Below are positions 33,468 through 40,396 of a DNA stretch of 64,000 bases, piece after piece (positions within the stretch are counted from its first letter, which is position 1; every line of letters begins with the position of its first letter). The notes beneath the pieces were generated by a model. The model was not told where the DNA came from and ran no database searches. It worked only from the letters and a program-made list of their open reading frames with translations. The DNA lies in assembly GCA_040112665.1 (NCBI GenBank), contig CP157796.1, positions 2,567,501-2,631,500 on the forward strand, given 5' to 3'. The DNA comes from Oceanicaulis sp. GTDB taxonomy: Bacteria > Pseudomonadota > Alphaproteobacteria > Caulobacterales > Maricaulaceae. A program made the translations under genes and the position numbers.

Positions 33468-33674
33468 CTAGCCCTCCCAGTCGTGCGCAACCGAAAGCGC
33501 GATCCCGACGACGCAACAGACCAGAACCATGCCGAGCGCGATCCAGCCGTCCGGCCAGCCCATGATTTTCGAGACCAGCCCGGCGAGCCCGCCGAGCATT
33601 GCGCCGACGATCAGGCCGAGCCCGCCGCCGATGATGAGTTTCACGCTTGTGGAACCCGTGTGAACCTGTCGCAT
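33468..33674 (-). CDS. Small two-helix membrane protein
   Basis: A 68-residue protein with two Gly-rich hydrophobic segments (about 11-34 and 45-62) separated by SKIMGWPDGW. It lies 3 bases ahead of the ASCH-like gene. No family recognised; small early membrane proteins are often involved in exclusion or lysis timing, but nothing here shows that. Confidence 0.6.
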   Translation of the reverse strand: MRQVHTGSTSVKLIIGGGLGLIVGAMLGGLAGLVSKIMGWPDGWIALGMVLVCCVVGIALSVAHDWEG

Positions 33675-33703
33675 GACGTTCGTCTCCCGTTTGCGGGGCG
33701 TGC

Positions 33704-33746
33704 GGCCCGGCCGCCGGCGCGCGATGGGCTGCGCGGCGGCCGGGCC
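33704..33746. repeat. 13-bp perfect inverted repeat between early genes
   Basis: GGCCCGGCCGCCG at 33704-33716 and its complement at 33734-33746, with a 17-base loop. No T-run follows on either strand. It lies downstream of the DUF2303 stop and may attenuate transcription or stabilise RNA ends. Confidence 0.55.
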
Positions 33747-33799
33747 TTCATGCGCGGCGGGAACACCCCGAAACCGCCGCGCACGCCTTCAGCCGGGGG

Positions 33800-34678
33800 T
33801 CAAAGCCGGCCGAAGAACACCGGAAGGCCGCAGCCCGCCGACACGCCTTCGGCGATATCGGCGAACGCGGCCCGCTTGATCCGCGCCACGCGGCGCATTT
33901 CCAGTTTCAGCAGCGCCCCGGCCCCGCCCGCGCGCCAGCGCAGCGCGCATTCCAGCTGCGCGGGGGGCTCGCCGTCATAGATCGGGATTTCGAGGAACAC
34001 CTTGCGGGGGAGCTGGACCGGCTGAAGCTGGCGCGTCTCGGTCTCGAAGTTCAGCGTCACGTCGCCGCTGTCGAGATTGACCTTGCCCTTGAACTGGTGA
34101 TCGGCGACCGTCTGAAGGTCTTTCACGATCTCAAGAAGGCTGGCCCCGTCCGGATCGGCGACGTCCGCCGCGTTCTCTTCCAGGAAATAGGCGAACTCCA
34201 TCTGCTCGTGAAACTCGCCGCAGAAGTCCGACCAGGCGCGGAACTCTTCGGTCTCGCGCAGCTGCAGCACCGCGACATGCGCGTCATGCGCAGGCCCGCC
34301 CAGCTCGCGGCCCGGAATGATCTCGCCGGCCTCGGCGATCAGCGCGCCCGCGCCCGCCTCGCTCAGTTCGTGATAATCGATCCGCGCGATCACCTGACCG
34401 CGATCGATATCGGCGAACAGCACGCTCTGCGCGCCCTTGAAGCGCGTCGCGTAATCGATCAGCGAGCCGCGATCGTCGACCGTGACGCGCTGGCGCACGA
34501 AGCCGGGAAGCCGGTGCGGATCGGTGACGTCGCGCAGCTCGAACCCTTCGGGCACGACGACATGCTGACGGCCGTCCTCGCCGGCGACAAGATTGTAGGA
34601 CGCCATCGCATAGGCGGCGACAAGGCCCGTATAAAGCGGGTTGTCCGGCGCGTCCTTGGTGTGGTTTTCGGTGTTCAT
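33800..34678 (-). CDS. DUF2303 family protein
   Basis: A 292-residue protein: HVVVPEGFELRDVTDP, LPGFVRQRVTVDDRGSLIDYATRF, VLFADIDRGQVIARIDYHE and WSDFCGEFHEQMEFAYFLEENAADV follow the DUF2303 (YfdQ) pattern from end to end. The family is common in early regions of temperate phages and its function is unknown. The upstream 147-residue gene is its frequent companion. Confidence 0.85.
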   Translation of the reverse strand: MNTENHTKDAPDNPLYTGLVAAYAMASYNLVAGEDGRQHVVVPEGFELRDVTDPHRLPGFVRQRVTVDDRGSLIDYATRFKGAQSVLFADIDRGQVIARIDYHELSEAGAGALIAEAGEIIPGRELGGPAHDAHVAVLQLRETEEFRAWSDFCGEFHEQMEFAYFLEENAADVADPDGASLLEIVKDLQTVADHQFKGKVNLDSGDVTLNFETETRQLQPVQLPRKVFLEIPIYDGEPPAQLECALRWRAGGAGALLKLEMRRVARIKRAAFADIAEGVSAGCGLPVFFGRL

Positions 34679-34741
34679 ACTCAGATTCCTTCCCTGATCT
34701 GTGCGCCGCCCGCCGGACCGTCCGCGCGGGCGCGCGCTGGC

Positions 34742-35185
34742 CTAGTCGGTGAACTCTTCGAGATCGGTCTGTCTGAGGTCGTTGCGCGCGATGCGCCCCT
34801 CGCCCTGGTGAAACAGCACGCCGATCCCGATCGGCTTTGCGGGACGCTTGCGCTCGACCTTCGGGCGAAGCTCGATCACCCCGCCGTTTCCGAGCGCGAA
34901 GTCGAGCTTCAGCGTCACCGAGCCCTTGCCGGCGTACTCGGCGACCTTTTCGACGACCTCGGCGATCGCCGCGTCGAGTTCGTCAAGAATGTCCCCGCGC
35001 CGGTGCGTCTCCAGAAGCTCGATCGCGCTCAGCGCCTTGGGCTTGCCGCCCGCCTTCGCCGCGCCCTCGCGCGCCGCCCGCTCGATCCCGCGAACGCCGT
35101 TCGCCGGTGCGCCCTGGGGAGGGTTCCGGCGCGGATCGGCCTGCGCGCTCAGCGGCCTTTTGTCCGGTTCGTCTGTCATCGTCAT
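34742..35185 (-). CDS. Phage early protein upstream of DUF2303, unknown function
   Basis: A 147-residue protein from the first of two close ATGs (MTMTDEPDKRP), chosen because GGAG lies just ahead. Residues 1-50 are Pro/Ala/Arg-rich and disordered-looking; residues about 50-110 are helical then beta (EVVEKVAEYAGKGSVTLKLDFALGNGGVIELRPKVERKRP). No family assigned. A near-copy of the dispersed palindrome falls in its 5' part, where it encodes ANGV. Confidence 0.65.
   Translation of the reverse strand: MTMTDEPDKRPLSAQADPRRNPPQGAPANGVRGIERAAREGAAKAGGKPKALSAIELLETHRRGDILDELDAAIAEVVEKVAEYAGKGSVTLKLDFALGNGGVIELRPKVERKRPAKPIGIGVLFHQGEGRIARNDLRQTDLEEFTD
35089..35105. repeat. Dispersed 17-bp palindrome, inverted one-mismatch copy
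   Basis: CGCGAACGCCGTTCGCC, the reverse orientation of the consensus (GCC centre) with one mismatch at the outer base. It lies in the gene at 34742-35185. Confidence 0.4.
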
Positions 35186-35250
35186 GGTCTCCGTTTCCTG
35201 CGGGCGGATCGAACCCGCCCCGGCGCGCCCGCTCACGCCGGGGCGGCGGG

Positions 35251-35889
35251 TCAGGACGTACAGCCCGGCGTCATGAACACGTGGAACCCGTTGCGCTTGG
35301 ACACCGCGTTGAACTTGTCGCAGAGCGCTGTTTGCGGCTCGGCGCGGAACGCCCGGAACGCCGCGTTCAGCGCGGCGAGCGCATGATCCAGCTCGTCGGC
35401 GAGCTGCTCGCTGAGCGCGGAAAAATCCATCGTGTTGCCCGCGAGCCGGTCATGATCGCGATTGAGTTTCTTGATCGTGTCGCCGACCACGAGGACGAAC
35501 TGAGCGGCGCGCAGCATCGACAGCGTTTCGCCGATTTCATGGGCGTAACGGACGCCAGGGTCCCGGAAGGCGTGACCGGCCCTTGCGGCGAGCAAATCGA
35601 GATAGAGCGTCACGTCGCAAAGCTCGTTCACGACCCGATTTCGCGCTTTCGTTCGCTTGCGGGACGCCGCCCGGACGGGATCGCCGGGCTCGCCGTTGAT
35701 CACAAGCTGACCGGTGGCGACCAGATCATGCGACGCCCATTCAGCAAACGCTTCCAGCGCCTCGCCGACTTCGCCCGCCGCCGCCGTGAACCACTGGTTC
35801 AAATCCCAGTCCGCGACGCCGTGCCTATGCCAGTGCGCGCACCGTTCAAGGTTCTTTTCGCGCACATATCTCATGAACCCGAGGCTCAT
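35251..35889 (-). CDS. MazG-like nucleotide pyrophosphohydrolase
   Basis: A 212-residue all-helical protein. AAGEVGEALEAFAEW (about 37-51) and NELCDVTLYLDLLAARAG (about 88-105) correspond to the acidic EExxE and ExxD metal-binding helices of the MazG/all-alpha NTP-PPase superfamily. Phage MazG-like enzymes are thought to adjust nucleotide or ppGpp pools. The long C-terminal extension (about 115-212) is not typical and may be a second helical domain. Its start overlaps the 57-residue gene by 4 bases. Confidence 0.68.
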   Translation of the reverse strand: MSLGFMRYVREKNLERCAHWHRHGVADWDLNQWFTAAAGEVGEALEAFAEWASHDLVATGQLVINGEPGDPVRAASRKRTKARNRVVNELCDVTLYLDLLAARAGHAFRDPGVRYAHEIGETLSMLRAAQFVLVVGDTIKKLNRDHDRLAGNTMDFSALSEQLADELDHALAALNAAFRAFRAEPQTALCDKFNAVSKRNGFHVFMTPGCTS

Positions 35890-36059
35890 TTCGCTTTCTC
35901 CCTGTCCGCGCGCAGCTCCGCGCGCAAAAGCTCTGTCGTCGCGTCCTGCAGGCGGGTGCGGGCCTTGGTTTTCCAGCCCGTCCGCGCCGCGCGCGCGGCG
36001 CGCCAGGCCCGCGCGCGTTCGGCCTGGGCTTCGGGCAGGCTCAGACGGCGGCGCGTCAT
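35886..36059 (-). CDS. 57-residue basic peptide
   Basis: Begins MTRRRLSLPEAQAERARAW and is one long Arg/Ala-rich helix, strongly basic, so it may bind nucleic acid. Both ends overlap neighbouring genes by 4 bases (ATGA) between the Cro-like and MazG-like genes, which supports it as real. Confidence 0.55.
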   Translation of the reverse strand: MTRRRLSLPEAQAERARAWRAARAARTGWKTKARTRLQDATTELLRAELRADREKAK

Positions 36060-36343
36060 GACGCCCGCCTTTGCGCCGCCGGCGCGTCGTGTTCGTGTTC
36101 GTGTTCGTGCTCGCGAAGGTCGGCCAGCACGTCAGACGCGCTCAGGCCGGTCAGCTTCACGATCTCGGTCAGATATCCGATGCGCGGAACGCGCCGGTCA
36201 CGATGACCCGCGGGAAGACACCAGCGGCGCGCGGTCTGATGCGGCACGCCGCCGAGCTTCTTGCCCAAAGCCTCGTAAGTCAGCTTGTTTTCGACGCGCC
36301 AGGCGTCCAATCTGTTGCCGGTCGAAGGCTCGTTTCCGGTCAT
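36056..36343 (-). CDS. Cro-like transcriptional regulator
   Basis: A 95-residue protein. RLDAWRVENKLTYEALGKKLGGVPHQTARRWCLPAGHRDRRVPR is a helix-turn-helix with recognition helix HQTARRWC, followed by a short dimerisation helix and an EHEHEHEH tract encoded by tandem GAACAC hexamers. It is the first gene of the leftward early operon, transcribed divergently from the CI-like gene across a 168-base control region. No ribosome site is evident ahead of the ATG; a leaderless or near-leaderless start is possible. Confidence 0.72.
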   Translation of the reverse strand: MTGNEPSTGNRLDAWRVENKLTYEALGKKLGGVPHQTARRWCLPAGHRDRRVPRIGYLTEIVKLTGLSASDVLADLREHEHEHEHDAPAAQRRAS

Positions 36344-36368
36344 CGACTACACCGCACCGTTGTTAATT

Positions 36369-36383
36369 GCACCATAACGGTGT
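36369..36383. promoter_or_regulatory. Operator-like palindrome between cro- and cI-like genes
   Basis: GCACCATAACGGTGT: arms GCACC and GGTGT around five bases. On the minus strand it reads ACACCGTTATGGTGC, almost the same as the site at 37166. It lies in the divergent regulatory region and is a likely binding site for one of the two HTH proteins. Confidence 0.6.
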
Positions 36384-36511
36384 AATTGGTGCGGGTGATT
36401 TGCCCCGATCCGTCAACCCCTTTCGGTGACTTTGCACCGAACCGGCGCTCAAATCTCACCGCGAACGCCCGCAAAATAGCTGGGTGCTTTGGTGATTTCG
36501 GAGGCCCGGCC

Positions 36512-36847
36512 ATGTCGCGCGCTTACGGCGCCGTCCGGCGAGACGTACCCCATCGTCTGCGCGAGATACGTCACGCGCGCGGGCTGACGATCGAACAGCT
36601 CGCCGAGCTGGTCGGGCTCACCTATCAGACCGTGCAGAGATACGAGACCGGCGACCGCTCGCTGCGCGTCGAGGACCTGCCGCGGTTCGCCGCCGTGCTG
36701 AAATGCCGGCCCGGCGATCTTGTAGACGACGACAGCGCCGATCCCGACGAGCTGGTCGCCCGTGACCTGTTCCGAAAGCTCAGCCGTGAAGACCGCAAGC
36801 GCTTACTTGCGGCGATGAACGCGTGGGCCGGCGACGACGCCGCCTGA
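36512..36847 (+). CDS. CI-like phage repressor (XRE family)
   Basis: A 111-residue protein from an ATG with GGAGG seven bases upstream. HRLREIRHARGLTIEQLAELVGLTYQTVQRYETGDRSL is a textbook XRE helix-turn-helix (about 12-50). The remainder is helical (DPDELVARDLFRKLSREDRKRLLAAM) with no LexA/CI-type autoprotease domain, so SOS-triggered self-cleavage is not expected. It is divergent from the Cro-like gene and convergent with the immunity gene. It probably maintains lysogeny through the GCACC-N5-GGTGC sites. Confidence 0.78.
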   Translation: MSRAYGAVRRDVPHRLREIRHARGLTIEQLAELVGLTYQTVQRYETGDRSLRVEDLPRFAAVLKCRPGDLVDDDSADPDELVARDLFRKLSREDRKRLLAAMNAWAGDDAA

Positions 36848-37063
36848 TCAGCGCTTTGATTTTGCCGCCTTCCGGTGCGCAATCCCGGTCACCGCCCAGA
36901 CCAGGGAGACGACCCAGCCGATCAGCGTCCAACCCAGAAACAGGTTGAGAAAGAAGATCGCCAGGTGATCGGGGTGCGCGCGAAGTGCTGCGATGAACGC
37001 CGGCAGGAAATACCCGACGAACAGCCCGCCGAGCACGATCGCGGCCAAGGTCTCATCATTCAT
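36848..37063 (-). CDS. Superinfection immunity (Imm-like) membrane protein
   Basis: A 71-residue protein with two membrane helices (about 7-27 and 36-60). The second contains FFLNLFLGWTLIGWVVSLVWAV, the signature of the Imm_superinfect family, whose T4 member blocks DNA injection by related phages. It stops immediately after the repressor gene and starts near the operator at 37132, so it may be expressed in the lysogen. AAAGGGGTGG lies ahead of the ATG. Confidence 0.78.
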   Translation of the reverse strand: MNDETLAAIVLGGLFVGYFLPAFIAALRAHPDHLAIFFLNLFLGWTLIGWVVSLVWAVTGIAHRKAAKSKR

Positions 37064-37131
37064 GCCCCACCCCTTTCAGCCCGCAAGCGCCTAATACCAG
37101 TAACGTAATTTTCGACACACGCGCCAGTCTA

Positions 37132-37146
37132 GCACCAAATTGGTGC
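37132..37146. promoter_or_regulatory. Operator-like perfect palindrome upstream of immunity/parB genes
   Basis: GCACCAAATTGGTGC: 7-base perfect arms around one A. It is in the 154-base divergent region between the immunity gene (minus) and the ParB-like gene (plus), 19 bases upstream of the next palindrome. Confidence 0.65.
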
Positions 37147-37154
37147 ACACCGTA

Positions 37155-37183
37155 TTGACGCCTTTGCACCGGTATGGTGCATT
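37155..37183 (+). promoter_or_regulatory. Rightward promoter with embedded operator
   Basis: A -35-like TTGACG (37155-37160) and a weaker -10-like TGCATT (37178-37183) are 17 bases apart. The palindrome GCACCGGTATGGTGC (37166-37180) fills the spacer and touches the -10, so a bound repressor would block RNA polymerase. Downstream is the ParB-like gene with GGAGA ahead of its ATG. Confidence 0.55.
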
Positions 37184-37217
37184 ACCGTTCGTCTGATTTG
37201 CGAACGGAGAGCCCGCC

Positions 37218-38561
37218 ATGACCGCAGCAACCGCCGAAGCCCCCGCCGGGACAGCAGAGGCGAACGGCGTTCGCCCGCTTCCGCCCGAACCGGTGAACGT
37301 CAGGGATACCGCCCTTCTGGCCGAACTCGCCGGGCGGGCCGAGCCCGCTTTGGCGCTTGAACTGGCCAGGGCGCTCGACCGGTTCGATCCGGTCAAGAAG
37401 CGCTTTCGCTCCGATCTGGTCCTGCGCAGCCTCAGAAGCTTCGCCGATCAGGGGCTGGTCAAGCTCAGCCATGAAGGCGAGGGCGCGACGATCACGCCGC
37501 GCGGGCTTGCGATCTGGCGCGCGCTTTCAGGTCAGACCGATCAACCCGGAGAAGGCGGCGCGTTCGGCGTCATTCACGATCTGATCGAGCCCGACCCGGA
37601 CAATCCGCGCACCCTGTTCGACGGCGACGCGATCGAGGACCTTGCGCAAAGCATCGCCGACGCCGGACAGGTGCTTCAGAACCTCATTTTGCGCCGCCAT
37701 CCGGACGCGGAGAAAGCCGCAGCCGGCCGCTTCATGATCGTCGGCGGCGAACGCCGCTGGCGCGCGGTCGGAACGCTGATCAAGGCCGGGCGCTGGCCGT
37801 GGAACAGGCCGCTTCCTGCGATCGTCCGCGACTACGCCGAAGACGACCCGCACGCCGCGCGCGTCGACGCGCTTGTCGAGAACCTGCAGCGGGTGAACCT
37901 GAGCCCGCTTGAAGAGGCCGAAAGCTTCGAGCGCCTGCGCAAGGCGGGCCTGTCGACCGCCCGGATCGCCGAACGCATCGGCCGCACCCAGAGAAACGTG
38001 CAGCAGCGCCTGCAGCTTCTGAAGCTCGACCCGGCCGACCGCGCCCGCCTCGCGAGCGGCGAGATCACCGTCGAACAGGCTCGCGCCATGCTGAGCGCGG
38101 GGAGCGGCGATCAGACGGCGGAGGCGTCCGCGCCGCGTCCGATCCCGGCGGCGCGACAGCGCCAGTTCTGGACCGAGTTTCTTTATCAGGACAAATACAT
38201 TCCCGACGCTACGCTGATTGCAAACCTGTCCCGGCGCTATCGGCTGTCGCGCGAGGTGGCCGAGGCGTCGATCCATGACGCCAGCGCGGCCGGCGTGATC
38301 GCCGGGAACACGCAAGGCTGGCGTCTGGCGAGCCCTGACGTCCAGGACACGACCCCGCCCGCCCCGCCCCCCGCCGACGACCCCGCGAGCCTGTACGCCG
38401 CCGCCCGCGCGAAGGTGCTCGACGCGCTCGAAGACCTCGCGCGGATCGTCGTCACCGAGATCAGCAATTCCAACAGCCACAACCTCATTCTCTCCGCGCT
38501 GGAAAGCGGCGCGGACGGGCTGAAGGCCGCGCACGCGCGCGAGAAAGGCGACCGCAAATGA
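37218..38561 (+). CDS. ParB/Srx-domain protein
   Basis: A 447-residue protein. Residues about 30-105 look like a winged helix (RSDLVLRSLRSFADQGLVKL and an ITPRGLAIWRAL wing). The ParB N-terminal CTPase-type domain follows: DLIEPDPDNPRTLFDGDAIEDLAQSI (about 120), VGGERRWRAVGTL (about 176), then VENLQRVNLSPLEEAESFERL and the helix-turn-helix STARIAERIGRTQRNVQQRLQLL (about 252). No ParA gene is next to it, so a regulatory or DNA-spreading role is as likely as partition. First gene of the rightward operon; the 17-bp palindrome lies in its 5' end. Confidence 0.8.
   Translation: MTAATAEAPAGTAEANGVRPLPPEPVNVRDTALLAELAGRAEPALALELARALDRFDPVKKRFRSDLVLRSLRSFADQGLVKLSHEGEGATITPRGLAIWRALSGQTDQPGEGGAFGVIHDLIEPDPDNPRTLFDGDAIEDLAQSIADAGQVLQNLILRRHPDAEKAAAGRFMIVGGERRWRAVGTLIKAGRWPWNRPLPAIVRDYAEDDPHAARVDALVENLQRVNLSPLEEAESFERLRKAGLSTARIAERIGRTQRNVQQRLQLLKLDPADRARLASGEITVEQARAMLSAGSGDQTAEASAPRPIPAARQRQFWTEFLYQDKYIPDATLIANLSRRYRLSREVAEASIHDASAAGVIAGNTQGWRLASPDVQDTTPPAPPPADDPASLYAAARAKVLDALEDLARIVVTEISNSNSHNLILSALESGADGLKAAHAREKGDRK
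37259..37275. repeat. Dispersed 17-bp palindrome, copy 3
   Basis: GGCGAACGGCGTTCGCC, exact copy, 42 bases into the ParB-like gene, encoding EANGVR. It is the copy closest to a gene for a DNA-binding protein. Confidence 0.6.
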
Positions 38562-39043
38562 CCCGCCGCAATCCCTCCCCCTGGGCGCTCCCGCCCGGCG
38601 CCGAGCCCAGCGAACGCCCCGCGCCCGACCGCGCCAGCCCGGCGCCCGAAACCACGCCGCGCGCCTATGACCGCGCGCACCCGCGCCGGGGCGGCCAGAA
38701 CGCGAACGCGCACTTGCGCACCTTCGCCGACAAGGCCGCCGCCGTCGCCGCCCATGAACGCGCGCTGAAACGCATGCTTGAAATCGGCCAGGAAGAGGGC
38801 GTCCGCGTGCTCGCCTTCGTCTTTTCAGACGTCAGCGGCGAGCCGAAAGACCCGGTCAATTCAGGGCTCGCCAAGGGCTGTTTTCGCACCGACACGGTAG
38901 CCGCCGCGCAGCATCTCAGCGGCGATCCCGACGTCGTCAGGACATACGCGATCGACGCGATGACGGCGATCTTCGGCGCACCCGCCCCCGCCGGCCAGAA
39001 ACCCGGCTCCGACCCAATCGGAGAACCGGAGGGCTCGGCATGA
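38558..39043 (+). CDS. Phage protein of unknown function
   Basis: A 161-residue protein overlapping the ParB-like gene by 4 bases. The N-terminal ~55 residues are Pro/Ala/Arg-rich; a helical part (DKAAAVAAHERALKRMLEIGQEEGVRVLAFVFSDVSG) leads into a compact domain with GCFRTDTVAAAQHLSGDPDVV. No family recognised. Second gene of the rightward operon. Confidence 0.62.
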   Translation: MTRRNPSPWALPPGAEPSERPAPDRASPAPETTPRAYDRAHPRRGGQNANAHLRTFADKAAAVAAHERALKRMLEIGQEEGVRVLAFVFSDVSGEPKDPVNSGLAKGCFRTDTVAAAQHLSGDPDVVRTYAIDAMTAIFGAPAPAGQKPGSDPIGEPEGSA

Positions 39044-39333
39044 ACGCGGTGACCAAAATCCGGACCGTCCGCCCGCCCCGCGCCGGCCGGACCGGCCCGG
39101 CGGCGCTCGACGAGCTGGCGCAGTTTCAGCGCGGTCCGAAGGACGCGGCGAGCTACGCCGGATCGCTGCGCCTGAAAGAAAAGATCGAAGCCTACTGGCG
39201 CGCACGCGGCCGGACGGCGGTCGTCACGCTCGAAAACGGCGGTGCGAACCCGCATCTGAAAACCGCCCATGTCGTGACCCGCTCGAACATCGTGAACGGC
39301 TTCCCGCCGCGCGCGAAGGGGCGCCGGTCATGA
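39040..39333 (+). CDS. Small phage protein, unknown function
   Basis: A 97-residue basic protein (pI high from many Arg/Lys). AASYAGSLRLKEKIEAYWRARGRTAVVTLENG suggests a helix-strand DNA- or RNA-binding fold, and the C-terminus HVVTRSNIVNGFPPR is conserved-looking. It overlaps both neighbours by 4 bases. Function unknown. Confidence 0.6.
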   Translation: MNAVTKIRTVRPPRAGRTGPAALDELAQFQRGPKDAASYAGSLRLKEKIEAYWRARGRTAVVTLENGGANPHLKTAHVVTRSNIVNGFPPRAKGRRS

Positions 39334-39521
39334 TCGGCCCGAACACCTTCGCCGCGCTCGGCGGGCGGACCGGCTTTCCCGACGCCCAGGCCGCCGCCGA
39401 TCACGTCCCGCCCTGCCCTGTGTGTCACGGCGCGCTCGTCACCGACGACCCCGCAGACCCGTTCAACCCCGCGCCCGTGCCCTGCCCGGCCTGCGCCGAC
39501 GAAGAAGAGGATGCGTTTTGA
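39330..39521 (+). CDS. Zinc-ribbon small protein
   Basis: A 63-residue protein with two Cys-x-x-Cys knuckles, PPCPVCHG (Cys at about 29 and 32) and VPCPACADEEE (about 52 and 55), making a plausible four-Cys zinc ribbon, and an acidic end. Overlaps the next gene by one base. Function unknown. Confidence 0.6.
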   Translation: MIGPNTFAALGGRTGFPDAQAAADHVPPCPVCHGALVTDDPADPFNPAPVPCPACADEEEDAF

Positions 39522-39826
39522 TGAACGATCACCAACGCAAGGCTGTCACCGCCTACGCCGCGATCGCTGCAGCCGAGACCGCCTTCAGGCACGCGGCTGA
39601 GGCGGCCTTTCCGCCGGGCTCTGTCGCTCGCGTTTGCAGGCACAGCACGCAGACCGTCGAGATCATGAAATGGCTTTTCGGCAGCCGGGTTCGCGTTCGC
39701 AACCCGAAGACCGGGAAAACATACGACGTGCACGCCGCTTACATCGTTCCTGCAGGATCGGCCGCCCCGATTTACGAGCTGGCCTCGACCGTGTCCGCCG
39801 CTCATTGCGAAGGGGCGGCGTCATGA
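39521..39826 (+). CDS. Small phage protein, unknown function
   Basis: A 101-residue protein starting MNDHQRKAVTAYAAI; its ATG uses the last base of the preceding TGA. Helical first half, then a beta-rich segment VRVRNPKTGKTYDVHAAYIVP. No family recognised; overlaps the next gene by 4 bases. Confidence 0.6.
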   Translation: MNDHQRKAVTAYAAIAAAETAFRHAAEAAFPPGSVARVCRHSTQTVEIMKWLFGSRVRVRNPKTGKTYDVHAAYIVPAGSAAPIYELASTVSAAHCEGAAS

Positions 39827-40053
39827 CCCGACCGGCCCCCGCCCGCCGTACCCCGCGCGCTGCGGCGACCGTCATGGCCTGGATCGGCTTCGGCGCGCTT
39901 CTGGGCGCGGTCACCGGCGGCGTCATGGTCGCGATCGGACTGATCGCCCGCGATCCCGACGCCTTCGCGACCGGCTGGCGCATCATCGCGATGTTCATCG
40001 CCGTCTTTGCAGCCTTCGGCTTGCTCGACGTGCGCCGGGAGCGGCGGACGTGA
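39823..40053 (+). CDS. Small two-helix membrane protein
   Basis: A 76-residue protein with a basic Pro/Arg N-terminus, then two hydrophobic helices (about 15-42 and 50-67) and a basic end LDVRRERRT. Overlaps the upstream gene by 4 bases. Function unknown. Confidence 0.6.
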   Translation: MTRPAPARRTPRAAATVMAWIGFGALLGAVTGGVMVAIGLIARDPDAFATGWRIIAMFIAVFAAFGLLDVRRERRT

Positions 40054-40105
40054 GGCGTTGCGACACCGGTTTTCGACTTCACCCGCTCAGCAAAGGAGAC
40101 CCCTC

Positions 40106-40396
40106 ATGAGCACCCTTCCCGCCGGCATGAAGCCTGTCATGGTCACCACCAAGCATCGCGGCGTGTTCGCCGGGCTCGTGCCCGACGACGCCGACCTCGC
40201 ACAGCCCACGCTGGCGCTGAAATCGGCCCGCATGGCGATCAAGTTCGGCACGACCAGGGGCGTGCAGCAGCTGGCCGAGAGCGGCCCGACCGGAAACTCG
40301 AAGATCTCCGCGCCGGCCGATATTCCGGTCCTGCACGACGTGACGGCCGTGTTCGCCGTGACCGAAGCGGCCTGGGCGAAGTGGGAGGCGGCGTGA
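40106..40396 (+). CDS. Small phage protein, DUF6948-like
   Basis: A 96-residue protein from an ATG with AAAGGAG in good position. MKPVMVTTKHRGVFAGLV at the start, the middle ARMAIKFGTTRGVQQLAESGPTGNSKIS, and the end AVFAVTEAAWAKW resemble the short DUF6948 group of phage proteins; this is from memory of the pattern. Function unknown. It leads directly into the repeat-protein gene with a one-base overlap. Confidence 0.65.
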   Translation: MSTLPAGMKPVMVTTKHRGVFAGLVPDDADLAQPTLALKSARMAIKFGTTRGVQQLAESGPTGNSKISAPADIPVLHDVTAVFAVTEAAWAKWEAA

